A stretch of DNA of 64,000 bases from JACVRW01 sp963733885 (GTDB lineage Bacteria; Actinomycetota; Thermoleophilia; Solirubrobacterales; Thermoleophilaceae): assembly GCA_963733885.1 (NCBI GenBank), contig CAVTES010000009.1, forward strand, positions 248,001 to 312,000. Reading direction: 5' to 3'. Both the position numbers and the translations under genes were made by a program. Below the pieces are notes generated by a model. The model did no database searches. It saw only the letters and a list, made by a program, of their open reading frames with translations, and was not told the origin of the DNA. Shown here piece by piece: positions 17,527 through 25,122 of the stretch. How positions within the stretch are numbered: position 1 is the first letter of the stretch; every line of letters begins with the position of its first letter.

Positions 17527-18482
17527 ACGTTCTCGTAACAGGGGCGCAGGGCTTCATCGGGTCCTGGCTGGCGCAGCGCCTCTTGGACGGCGGTAGGCGC
17601 GTGGTGGCGCTGCGCCGCGACGTGGACCCCGAGTCGCGCTTCCGCAAGGAGGGAATCGAGGACAGGTGCACACTCGCGCTCGCCGACCTGACCGATCACG
17701 GTGAGCTCGTGCGCGTGATGAACGAATACGAGGTGGAGGAGGTCTTCCACCTGGCCGCTCAGGCCGTCGTCACCACCGCCAACCGTTCGCCGCTGGGAAG
17801 CTGGGAGGCGAACGTGCGCGGCACCTACACGCTGCTCGAGGCGTGCCGCACGCTCGGCACCGTGCAGCGCGTGGTGGTGGCGTCCTCCGACAAGGCCTAC
17901 GGCGCCCACGAGCAGCTGCCCTACCGGGAGGACTTCGCGCTCCGCCCGCGGCACCCGTACGACGTCTCAAAGGCCTGCGCGGACCTGATTGCACGCTCAT
18001 ACGCGGACTCCTACGGCCTGCGACTTGCCGTGACGCGGCTGGCCAACGTGTACGGGCCCGGCGATCTGAACTGGTCGCGCATCGTGCCCGACACCGCCAG
18101 GTCGCTCGTTCGCGGGGAGCGGCCGATCGTCCGCTCCGACGGCACCTCGGAACGCGACTACCTCTACGTCGAGGACGCCGTGGACGCGTACATCGCGGTC
18201 GCTGCCTCACTGGACCGGCCCGAGCTGAGCGGGCGGGCCTGGAACGCCGGATGGGGGAGGCCTGTCCGCGTGCTCGACGTCGTGCAGACGCTCATCTCCG
18301 TGTCGGGCCGCAGCGTCGAGCCGGACATCCGGGGCGAGGGTGCGCCTCCGGGGGAGATCCAGCGCCAGTACCTCGACCCGACCGCGATCCGCGAGGAGCT
18401 CGGCTGGGAGCCGAAGTGGGACCTCGAGCGCGGCCTGGGGGCGAGCTGGGAGTGGTACCGGGATCACCTCGCTTCGACGTGA
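17523..18482 (+). CDS. NAD-dependent sugar dehydratase/epimerase (extended SDR)
   Basis: A 319-residue SDR related to CDP-glucose or GDP-mannose 4,6-dehydratases. VLVTGAQGFIGSWLAQRLL is the NAD site, ASSDKAYG and HPYDVSKACADLIARSYA hold the catalytic Ser-Tyr-x3-Lys set, and RLANVYGPGDLNWSRIVPD is typical of the dehydratase subgroup. The NAD motif begins so early that the start must be near 17523. The codon there is CTG, overlapping the carrier's stop as CTGA, and no ATG/GTG/TTG is available before the motif. Either CTG is used or an indel hides the start. The overlap implies co-transcription with the riboswitch-controlled genes. Confidence 0.8.
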   Translation: MNVLVTGAQGFIGSWLAQRLLDGGRRVVALRRDVDPESRFRKEGIEDRCTLALADLTDHGELVRVMNEYEVEEVFHLAAQAVVTTANRSPLGSWEANVRGTYTLLEACRTLGTVQRVVVASSDKAYGAHEQLPYREDFALRPRHPYDVSKACADLIARSYADSYGLRLAVTRLANVYGPGDLNWSRIVPDTARSLVRGERPIVRSDGTSERDYLYVEDAVDAYIAVAASLDRPELSGRAWNAGWGRPVRVLDVVQTLISVSGRSVEPDIRGEGAPPGEIQRQYLDPTAIREELGWEPKWDLERGLGASWEWYRDHLAST

Positions 18483-18556
18483 GGTCGAAGCCCCGGGCGC
18501 GATCTTTCGACAGCGGTCCATACGGCAAAGGCCTGCAAATCGGAGAGAATGCCGGC

Positions 18557-18739
18557 GTGGCGCAGCCTCCACGGATCAAGCGGTACGCGTTGGTGCAGAA
18601 CGACAGCAACGACGGCCTGCGCCGATTTCACCTGGCGCGGGTGGCGGCGGCACGGGCCGTGCCGGACGCCCAGCGGCTCGAGCGGATGGAGGAGATCTCG
18701 GCGCGCGAGCGACCTGGCCCGGGAGGCAAGGCCCGCTAA
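18557..18739 (+). CDS. Small hypothetical protein
   Basis: A 60-residue basic protein beginning at GTG 18557 (VAQPPRIKRYALVQND) with a GGAGAG ribosome-binding site about 9 bases upstream. It is predicted to be helical and rich in Arg, Ala and Glu. I recognise no family. The clean ribosome site and the absence of a competing gene favour coding, but a protein this short in GC-rich DNA could be chance. Confidence 0.35.
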   Translation: MAQPPRIKRYALVQNDSNDGLRRFHLARVAAARAVPDAQRLERMEEISARERPGPGGKAR

Positions 18740-18857
18740 TACGAGTTGGATTAGCAGGGCGCTCGTGACACCGGCTTGAGGCCAGCCCTGTATCAGCGGC
18801 ACCCGCCGCCGCTCCTTTCCGCGAGGACCCCAACCCGCTCAGAAAGGAGCGACCTCA

Positions 18858-19487
18858 ATGTCCATCATCAACACCCGGGCCGTCGCCGCAGGCGTCGCGG
18901 CCCTCGCGGCGCTCGCGATCCCCGCCTCGGCAGCAGCCGACACGGGAAACGCGTCAAGCGAGCCAAGCATCGTCTCGAGCCTGAAGGGCCCTGCCGTCCT
19001 CGACGGCAAGACCTACACCGCCAAGCAGATGAAGCAGCGCTTCGCCGGCCAGCGCCTCTTCTTCGTGCTTGGCTCTCGCGAGGAGGCACGGGGCGCCGTC
19101 GCGGCGTTCCGCACGCGGGCGGAGGTGCGCGGGTACCTGGATCGCACCGGGCGCCGCCCGGAGCGTAGTAACCAGGCGCGTGCCGCATACAACGCCTACG
19201 AGTCCGTGTTCTACGAGGACCCGTTTCTCGAGGGCCTTTCGATCAGCGTCCCCGTAGGCGGCGCCATCGGCAACCTCGCCGACCACTGCAAGAACTGGAC
19301 GCTCTGGTGGTGCAACACAACCTGGGACAACCAGATCTCGTCTGCGAAGACCGGATACTCGGGGGCCTACCTCTACAACTGGCAGTACCTCAACGGTGGT
19401 GGCGGAGCGGTCGCCATTCCGGGCTACGACTCCGTCGAGGTGTGGCGTTACTTCAACGACCTCACATCGTCGATCAAGGTGCCGTAG
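18858..19487 (+). CDS. Secreted protein with betagamma-crystallin-like C-terminal domain
   Basis: 209 residues with a classic Sec signal peptide (MSIINTRAVAAGVAALAALA, cleavage near ASAAAD) and a strong ribosome site AGAAAGGAG ahead of ATG 18858. The mature N-terminal part (GKTYTAKQMKQRFAGQRLFF) is unassigned. The last about 70 residues have two repeats of a W/N-x2-ISS type motif (WDNQISSAKTG and FNDLTSSIKV) with YLYNWQYLNGGGG between, and two Cys (HCKNWTLWWCN). This resembles betagamma-crystallin or peptidase-inhibitor I36-like folds. It is a stand-alone gene ending in a strong terminator hairpin. Exact function is unknown. Confidence 0.75.
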   Translation: MSIINTRAVAAGVAALAALAIPASAAADTGNASSEPSIVSSLKGPAVLDGKTYTAKQMKQRFAGQRLFFVLGSREEARGAVAAFRTRAEVRGYLDRTGRRPERSNQARAAYNAYESVFYEDPFLEGLSISVPVGGAIGNLADHCKNWTLWWCNTTWDNQISSAKTGYSGAYLYNWQYLNGGGGAVAIPGYDSVEVWRYFNDLTSSIKVP

Positions 19488-19513
19488 GGCTCCTCACCGC
19501 CTCGCGGCTCCAT

Positions 19514-19545
19514 TCGAAGGGCCCGGCCTGCGCCGGGCCCTTCGA
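19514..19545 (+). terminator. Perfect 14-bp hairpin after the secreted-protein gene
   Basis: Bases 19514-19527 pair perfectly with 19532-19545 around a 4-base loop (CTGC); the stem carries GAAGGGCCCGGC. No T-run follows, as is common in GC-rich actinobacteria. It sits 27 bases past the stop and 37 bases before the convergent MFS gene ends, so it could serve both directions. Confidence 0.75.
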
Positions 19546-19581
19546 TCGTGGACGACCACGCGCGCCGCTTCCAGCACCGCT

Positions 19582-21043
19582 CTACGCGGCGTCGTAGGCC
19601 GGCTCGCCCGCGCTGGCCTCAGTCGCCTCCTCGGCGCCCGGCGAGCGCAGCACCACCAACGCCACCGCGATCGCCGCGACCGTCAGCGCCGCCCCCACCA
19701 GGTACGCCAGGTGGTAGCCGCTGTTCAGCGCCGCCGCCACAGACTCTCCGTCGGCCCGCAGGCCCTCGGTGCGCTCGGTGGCGAGCGTGGCCAGCACGGC
19801 GAGACCCACCGCGCCGCCCACCTGCACGGTTGTGTTGACGAGGCCGGAGGCAAGCCCGGCGTCGCTCGGGGTGGCGCCCGACATCGCGAGCGTCATCAGC
19901 GCCGGGAACGCCAGGCCTGCGCCGGCGCCGAGCAGCAATTGCACGGGGGCGATGTCGACCACGTAGGTCGCGTCGACGGGTGCCCGCGAGAAGAGCAGCA
20001 GGCCGACGGCCGCGAAGCCCAGTCCGGCCATGAGCGTGGCCTTCGGGCCGATGCCCATGATCAGCTTCTCCGCGTAGCCGAGCGACAGCGTGCCCATCAC
20101 GATGGCCGAGGGCAGGAACGCGAGGCCGACCTCCAGCGCGCTGTAGCCCAGGATGCCCTGGAGGTAGAGCGCGCCCAGGAAGAACATCCCGAAGAACCCG
20201 ACCACCAGCAGTCCCATGACCACGTTCGCGCCAGTCACGTTCCGCGAGCGGAACAGTCGCAGCGGCATCAGCGGGTTCTCGATGCGCGCCTGACGGACCA
20301 CGAACGCCGGTCAGCAGTGCGAGCGAGACGCCGCCGAGACCGAGCGTCTGGGTCGATCCCCAGCCCTGCTCGCCCGCCTCGAGCAGCGAGTACACGCCCA
20401 GCATCAGGCCCGCCGTGAGCAGGAGCGCGCCGGCCACGTCCGCCCCGCGCTCCAGGCCGATGCCCTCGCGGTGCTCGACCAGGCGCAGCGCCAGCAGCGC
20501 GATCGCCAGGCCGATCGGCACGTTGACGAAGAAGATCCAGTGCCAGTTGATCGCCTCGGTCAGGACGCCGCCGGCCAGCAGACCGATCGACGCGCCGCCG
20601 GACGCGACGAAGCCGTAGACGCCGATGGCCTTCGCCTGCTCGCGCGGCTCGGGGAACATCGTCACGATCATCCCGAGGATCACGGCCGAGGCGATCGCGC
20701 CGCCGGCGCCCTGCACGAAGCGCGCGCCGATCAGCACGCCCTGGCTCTGCGCCGTGGCGCAGACCAGCGAGGCCAGCGTGAACACCGCCAGCCCGGCGAG
20801 GAAGACGCGCCGCTGGCCGATCAGGTCGCCGAGCCGCCCCGCCAGCAGCAGCAGGCCGCCGAACGCGATCAGGTAGGCGTTCACGACCCAGGCAAGACCG
20901 CTCTGGGAGAAGCCCAGGTCGTCCTGGATCGAGGGGAGCGCGACGTTCACGATCGTGGCATCCAGCACGATCATCAGCATGCCGCCGCACAGCACGTACA
21001 GCGCCAGCCAGCGCCTTGCGTCAGTTGTCCGATCGGTGGTCAT
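19582..21043 (-). CDS. MFS drug/proton antiporter, DHA2 (14-helix) family, frameshifted near 20305
   Basis: Start ATG 21043 (MTTDRTTDARRWLALYVLCG) leads into motif DATIVNVALPSIQDDLGFSQ, which is typical of DHA2 multidrug exporters such as EmrB/QacA. Next come WVVNAYLIAFGGLLLLAGRLGD and the antiporter motif C region FVASGGASIGLLAGGVL. After about LALLTG the sequence continues in another frame (FVVRQARIENPLMPLRLFRS onward) to the stop at 19582. Removing one G near 20305 restores one protein of about 486 residues and 14 membrane helices. It probably exports hydrophobic drugs or metabolites. Confidence 0.85.
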
Positions 21044-21073
21044 GGGTCCTAAGACCGCACGACCACCGAAAAC

Positions 21074-21613
21074 TCATCGCCGCGCCCACTCCTCCTTGTG
21101 GACCTTCTTCTGCGCCTCGTACTCGTCGAGCGCCTGGGGGGAGTCGACGTCGCCGAGCGTGGGGTGCCAGGGCACCAGCTCCTCGGCGGCGGCAACTCCG
21201 AAGTGCTTGGCGAGCACCGCGCCGATGCCCTTGACCTTCATCTCGCCGAAGCCGGGAAGCGCCATCAGGTTGGCGCGCAGCTCGTCCGTGTCCGCGGCGT
21301 CGGTCCATACGCGCGCGGCCTCGCCGTCGTAGCGGTCGCGCACGTGCACGGCGAGCTCGTGGATCCGCTTGGCCATCACCTTCGGGTAGCGGTGAACCGG
21401 CGGGCGGGCGAGGAACACCGGCTCGAGGTCGGCGGACGCCAGGGTGTCGGCGTCGATCGACCCGAGGCGCTCCTTCAGCGCCAGCGGCCCGGCGAACGCC
21501 TTCCGAACGGTCACCCGCTGGTCGAGCGCGAAGCCCACCAGCAGCGCCATCGGGTCCGAGGCGATCAGCGCGTTGGCCTCGTCGGCGTCCGTGAAGTAGA
21601 GGCGGTCGGGCAT
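21074..21613 (-). CDS. Uncharacterised HhH-GPD family protein
   Basis: 179 residues with the helix-hairpin-helix segment LPGFGEMKVKGIGAVLAKHF. The N-terminal region (FALDQRVTVRKAFAGPLALK) resembles the actinobacterial HhH-GPD-type family related to base-excision DNA glycosylases (TIGR03252-like). The catalytic Lys/Asp of Nth or MutY is not clearly preserved, so glycosylase activity is uncertain. The start ATG 21613 (MPDRLYFTDADEANAL) is preferred over an upstream extension that is basic and unstructured. Confidence 0.7.
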   Translation of the reverse strand: MPDRLYFTDADEANALIASDPMALLVGFALDQRVTVRKAFAGPLALKERLGSIDADTLASADLEPVFLARPPVHRYPKVMAKRIHELAVHVRDRYDGEAARVWTDAADTDELRANLMALPGFGEMKVKGIGAVLAKHFGVAAAEELVPWHPTLGDVDSPQALDEYEAQKKVHKEEWARR

Positions 21614-21642
21614 CAGCCGATCGTATCCGGCGCGATCGGCGG

Positions 21643-22020
21643 TCACCGCTTCTGCTGCCAGAAGGCGATCTCGCCGCCGTCGGGGGTGGTCACGACGCTG
21701 CGCCACCCGGCCGGGCCCTCGCGCGGGCCGAGCAGGACGGACGCGCCCAGCCGGCGGGCGCGCTCCGTGGCGAGTTCGACGCGGTCGACCTCCACGTACG
21801 GCAGCCACAGCGGACGCTCGGTGCCGCACTCGACGATCCCGCCGCCCAGCGAGCCGCCCATCTCGAGCGCCTCGTAGGTGCCCTCGCGCGCGTGGATCTG
21901 CTGGGGGCGCCAGCCGAGCAGATCCGCGTAGAAGGCACGCGCGCTCGGCAGATCGCCGGTGTGGAGCTCCAAGTGGACCACCGGGTGTGCTGGGGATCGC
22001 TTCATCGTCGTTTGGCGCAT
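21643..22020 (-). CDS. VOC (glyoxalase/bleomycin-resistance fold) protein
   Basis: A 125-residue vicinal-oxygen-chelate protein with paired beta-alpha-beta3 modules. VVHLELHTGDLPSARAFYADLLGW is the standard first module and WRSVVTTPDGGEIAFWQQK the end of the second. Possible metal ligands are the first-module His (HLEL) and the Glu near the C-terminus. ATG 22020 or the in-frame ATG at 22005 may be the start. It is divergent from the sigma-factor gene, which is itself followed by another VOC gene. The substrate is unknown. Confidence 0.8.
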   Translation of the reverse strand: MRQTTMKRSPAHPVVHLELHTGDLPSARAFYADLLGWRPQQIHAREGTYEALEMGGSLGGGIVECGTERPLWLPYVEVDRVELATERARRLGASVLLGPREGPAGWRSVVTTPDGGEIAFWQQKR

Positions 22021-22092
22021 AGACCCCGCCCCGGCCCGAAACTCATCGCGCCGACGAGTAACGGCCGCCCGCGGGGTCTAACCTGGCTGGCG

Positions 22093-23214
22093 ATGGCTAC
22101 CCACTCCACAAGCTCGGCGATGCAGGAGCAAGAGTTGCTCGAGGCGGCTCGCGGCGGCGACGAGGGCGCCTTCGCGCGCCTAGTGGATCCCTACCGCGGG
22201 GAGCTTCACGCGCACTGCTACCGGATGGTCGGCTCGGTGCACGACGCCGAGGACGCCCTCCAGGAGGCAATGCTGCGCGCCTGGCGGGCGCTCGGCAAGT
22301 TCGAGGGCAGGAGCTCGCTCCGCTCCTGGCTCTACACGATCGCGACCAACACCTCCCTGAACCTCATCGCGCGCCGGCCGAAGCGCGTGCTGCCGCTCGA
22401 CTACGGGCCTTCCTTCGACCCGCACGATCAGGGCATCGGCATGCCGCCGGTGGAGGCCACCTGGGTGGAGCCGTACCCCGACCAGGGGCTGGGCCTCGAG
22501 GACGGCTACGCGGCGCCGGAGGCCCGTTACGAGCTGCGCGAGAGCGTCGAGCTGGCGTTCGTGGCGGCGCTCCAGCACCTGCCGGCGAACCAGCGCGCCG
22601 CCCTGATCCTGCGGGAGGTGCTCGGCTTCTCGGCGCAGGAGACCGCCGACGCGCTCGAGACCACCGTCGCCTCGGTGAACAGCGCTCTGCAGCGGGCGCG
22701 CAAGACCGTGGACGAGAAGCTGCCCGAGCAGAGCCAGCAGGAGTGCCTGCGCACGCTCGGGGACGACGGGGTCCGCGACGTCGTGGATGGCTACATGACC
22801 GCGATGGCGGAGGGCGACGTGAACAAGGTCGTCTCTCTGCTGGCCGAGGACGCCGCCTGGTCGATGCCGCCGCTGGCCGCCTGGTTCACCGGGCGTCAGG
22901 AGCTCGAGGGCTTCCTGAACTACGGGCCGCTCTCGGGCGACTGGCGCTGGCGCCACCGCCCGACGCAGGCCAACGGGCAGCCGGCGGTCGGCTCGTACTG
23001 CTGGCACCCGGGGGAGGGGGCCTACCTGCCCTTCGCCCTCGACGTGCTGGCCGTGGAGGGCGACCGCATCAAGGAGATCACGTCCTTCATCTGCCGCTCG
23101 ACCAGCGGCGAGGACGCCGACTACTACGTGCGCTGGCCCGAGCAGCCGGTCGACCTCGACTGGGTCGAGGCGTTCTTCGGCCGCTTCGGCCTGCCGGGGA
23201 GGCTGGACAACTGA
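22093..23214 (+). CDS. ECF RNA polymerase sigma factor with SnoaL-like C-terminal domain
   Basis: 373 residues. Region 2 is FARLVDPYRGELHAHCYRMV, then SVHDAEDALQEAMLRAWRAL; region 4 is LPANQRAALILREVLGFSAQ followed by ETADALETTVASVNSALQRAR. A SnoaL/NTF2-like domain follows from about residue 235 (VVDGYMTAMAEGDVNKVVSL). This is the SigG/TIGR02960-like layout, where the tail domain controls activity without a classical anti-sigma factor. ATG 22093. The stop overlaps the start of a VOC gene (TGATG), so that gene is a likely partner or target. No anti-sigma gene lies nearby. Confidence 0.88.
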   Translation: MATHSTSSAMQEQELLEAARGGDEGAFARLVDPYRGELHAHCYRMVGSVHDAEDALQEAMLRAWRALGKFEGRSSLRSWLYTIATNTSLNLIARRPKRVLPLDYGPSFDPHDQGIGMPPVEATWVEPYPDQGLGLEDGYAAPEARYELRESVELAFVAALQHLPANQRAALILREVLGFSAQETADALETTVASVNSALQRARKTVDEKLPEQSQQECLRTLGDDGVRDVVDGYMTAMAEGDVNKVVSLLAEDAAWSMPPLAAWFTGRQELEGFLNYGPLSGDWRWRHRPTQANGQPAVGSYCWHPGEGAYLPFALDVLAVEGDRIKEITSFICRSTSGEDADYYVRWPEQPVDLDWVEAFFGRFGLPGRLDN

Positions 23215-23585
23215 TGCTCGCGGGCGCCCGCGCATACAACGGCTTCGCGGTGGACGACCTCGAGCGGGCGCGAGAGTTCTACGAGGGCACGCTCGGGCTG
23301 CGGACCACCCCGATGGACGAGCACCTCATGACGCTGCACCTGCCGGGCGACCGCGACACGCTGGTCTACGTGAGCCCGAGCTTCGCGCCCGCGACCTACA
23401 CGATCCTCAACTTCGAGGTGGACGACATCGACGGCACAGTCGACGCCCTGATCGAGGGCGGAGTGCAGTTCGAGCGCTACGAGGGGATGGAGCAGGACGA
23501 GAAGGGGATCTCGCGCGCCGGGCCCGACATCGCCTGGTTCAAGGACCCCGCCGGGAACATCCTGTCGGTGATCCAGGCCTCGTAG
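23214..23585 (+). CDS. VOC family protein co-transcribed with the ECF sigma factor
   Basis: 123 residues: YNGFAVDDLERAREFYEGTL opens the first VOC module, and DIAWFKDPAGNILSVIQ closes the second, the usual end of this family. ATG 23214 overlaps the sigma-factor stop, indicating tight coupling. A truncated second copy of its middle part lies at 24908-25042. No confident substrate; a small-molecule binding role linked to the sigma factor's stress response is possible but unproven. Confidence 0.82.
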   Translation: MLAGARAYNGFAVDDLERAREFYEGTLGLRTTPMDEHLMTLHLPGDRDTLVYVSPSFAPATYTILNFEVDDIDGTVDALIEGGVQFERYEGMEQDEKGISRAGPDIAWFKDPAGNILSVIQAS

Positions 23586-23721
23586 GGCCGAAGGCTCAGG
23601 CGCCGCGGGCGCTTGGAGCGGACGCCCACCCTGTGGGACGATCGTCGTCGCAGCGCGGAGACCGGGCGCTGCTGTCCGGAAGGAGACGCCCACGCCGTCA
23701 GATCGCCCCGAACTCTCGAGC

Positions 23722-24906
23722 ATGGCGGACGACTACGCGCGGTACGCGCTCTCGCAGCGCGCCGCCTTCGAGGCGACCCACCCGCCCGTGCTCGCCGCCG
23801 CGCGGCTATTTGCGGACGAGCCAGTGCTCCGCGTGGTCGATCTCGGCGCCGCCGACGGGGTCAACTCGCACGGCCTCATCCGCAATCTCGCCGAGGAGCG
23901 CGCCGGCCGGCCGCTGGTCTACGCGCTTGTCGATCTTCCGACGAACGCGTGGGCGGTCGCCGCCGACCACCTGCGGCACGTCTTCGGTGGAGCGGCGGAC
24001 GGACCCGGGGTCGTCGTCATCCCCGCGACGGACGACGCCGGGCCGGGGGTCGCCGATGCCGGCACGGGGCCCCACTACGCCTCGCCGGAGGCCCACGGCG
24101 AGGCCTGCCGCCGAGCGGTCGAGCAGAGCCCGCCCCCGGCCACGGTGATCAGCATGGCGGGCATCCCCCTCCAGCAGGCGCCGTGCCTGCCGCCGGGCAG
24201 CGTGCACGTCGCGGTCACCGGGACGGCGATGCACTGGGTGGCCGACTCGGCCGGCCTGGCCTCGACCGGGTCGGTGTTCCCGGGCTACGCGGACCACATC
24301 GACGAGGCCGAGCTGCGAGCATGGCGCGTTGCCGCGGCGGACCAGTGGGAGCGGCTGCTCGAGATGCGCGCCATGGAGCTCGCGCCCGGCGGCCGGTTCA
24401 TCGCCGCACTGCCGGCCTCCCCCGCTCCGTGCCCCGAGCGGGCGGGGCTGTACGTGGAGCTCATCGGGGACATGAACCGACTGCTGGCCGACTGGTGCCG
24501 CGCGGGGCGCATCGGAGCCGCGACCGTCGCCGCGGTCGTCGTTCCGGTATGGATGCGCACGCTCGACGAAATCCGGGCCCCATTCGAGGCGCGCGGCGGG
24601 AGCGTGGCGGGACTCGAGCTCGAGAGCGCCGAGCTCTTCCGCCTCGACAATCCCTACTGGCACGACGATCCCGCCGTGTTCGCACGGGGCTACGTGCGGA
24701 GCGTGACCGCATGGGGTGGGCCGCTCCTCCTTCGCGCCTTCGCGCGCGAGGGTGAGGACCGCGCCCCCGCTCTCCTCGTCGACTTCCTCGGCGAGCTTGA
24801 GGAGCGGGTCGCGGAGGCCCCCGACCGCTACCGCTGCGACTACATCGAAGCCCTCGTCATCTGCCGGAGGGCGGACGGCGCCGGGGGCGACCGGGCGCGC
24901 TCATGA
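23722..24906 (+). CDS. SABATH-type SAM-dependent carboxyl methyltransferase
   Basis: 394 residues of the family best known from plant salicylate, jasmonate and IAA carboxyl methyltransferases (Methyltransf_7). SAM site: VVDLGAADGVNSHGLIRNLA. A VDLPTNAWAV loop corresponds to the plant NDLPxNDFN motif, and the substrate-pocket segment AMHWVADSAGLASTGSVFPG mirrors the plant LHWLS motif. C-terminal FRLDNPYWHDDPAVFARGYV also matches. It would make methyl esters of small carboxylic acids. It stands between two VOC sequences. Bacterial members are uncommon, so transfer is possible, but its base composition matches the neighbours. Confidence 0.8.
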   Translation: MADDYARYALSQRAAFEATHPPVLAAARLFADEPVLRVVDLGAADGVNSHGLIRNLAEERAGRPLVYALVDLPTNAWAVAADHLRHVFGGAADGPGVVVIPATDDAGPGVADAGTGPHYASPEAHGEACRRAVEQSPPPATVISMAGIPLQQAPCLPPGSVHVAVTGTAMHWVADSAGLASTGSVFPGYADHIDEAELRAWRVAAADQWERLLEMRAMELAPGGRFIAALPASPAPCPERAGLYVELIGDMNRLLADWCRAGRIGAATVAAVVVPVWMRTLDEIRAPFEARGGSVAGLELESAELFRLDNPYWHDDPAVFARGYVRSVTAWGGPLLLRAFAREGEDRAPALLVDFLGELEERVAEAPDRYRCDYIEALVICRRADGAGGDRARS

Positions 24907-24907
24907 A

Positions 24908-25042
24908 TTGGCGTCCCCGGTCTACGTGAGCACGAGCTTCGCGCCGGCCACCTACCTGATCCTCAATTTCGAGGTGGAGGACATCGACGGTACGGTCGAC
25001 GCGCTGAGCGAGCGCGGAGTGCGGTTCGAGCGCGCCGCGCCT
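24908..25042 (+). pseudogene. Truncated second copy of the VOC gene
   Basis: About 45 residues (VYVSTSFAPATYLILNFEVE, then DIDGTVDALSERGVRFE) closely match the middle of the VOC protein at 23214-23585 (VYVSPSFAPATYTILNFEVD). Both ends of the domain are missing; the frame runs on into the end of the convergent oxidase gene. It appears to be a partial duplication left beside the methyltransferase gene. Confidence 0.65.
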
Positions 25043-25122
25043 GCAGACGACTTGAGAAGAACTCCCGGGCAATCGGTGGCGGCGGTCCGGTCGCTTGGCG
25101 GCCTGCACGAGCAATGGCTTCG

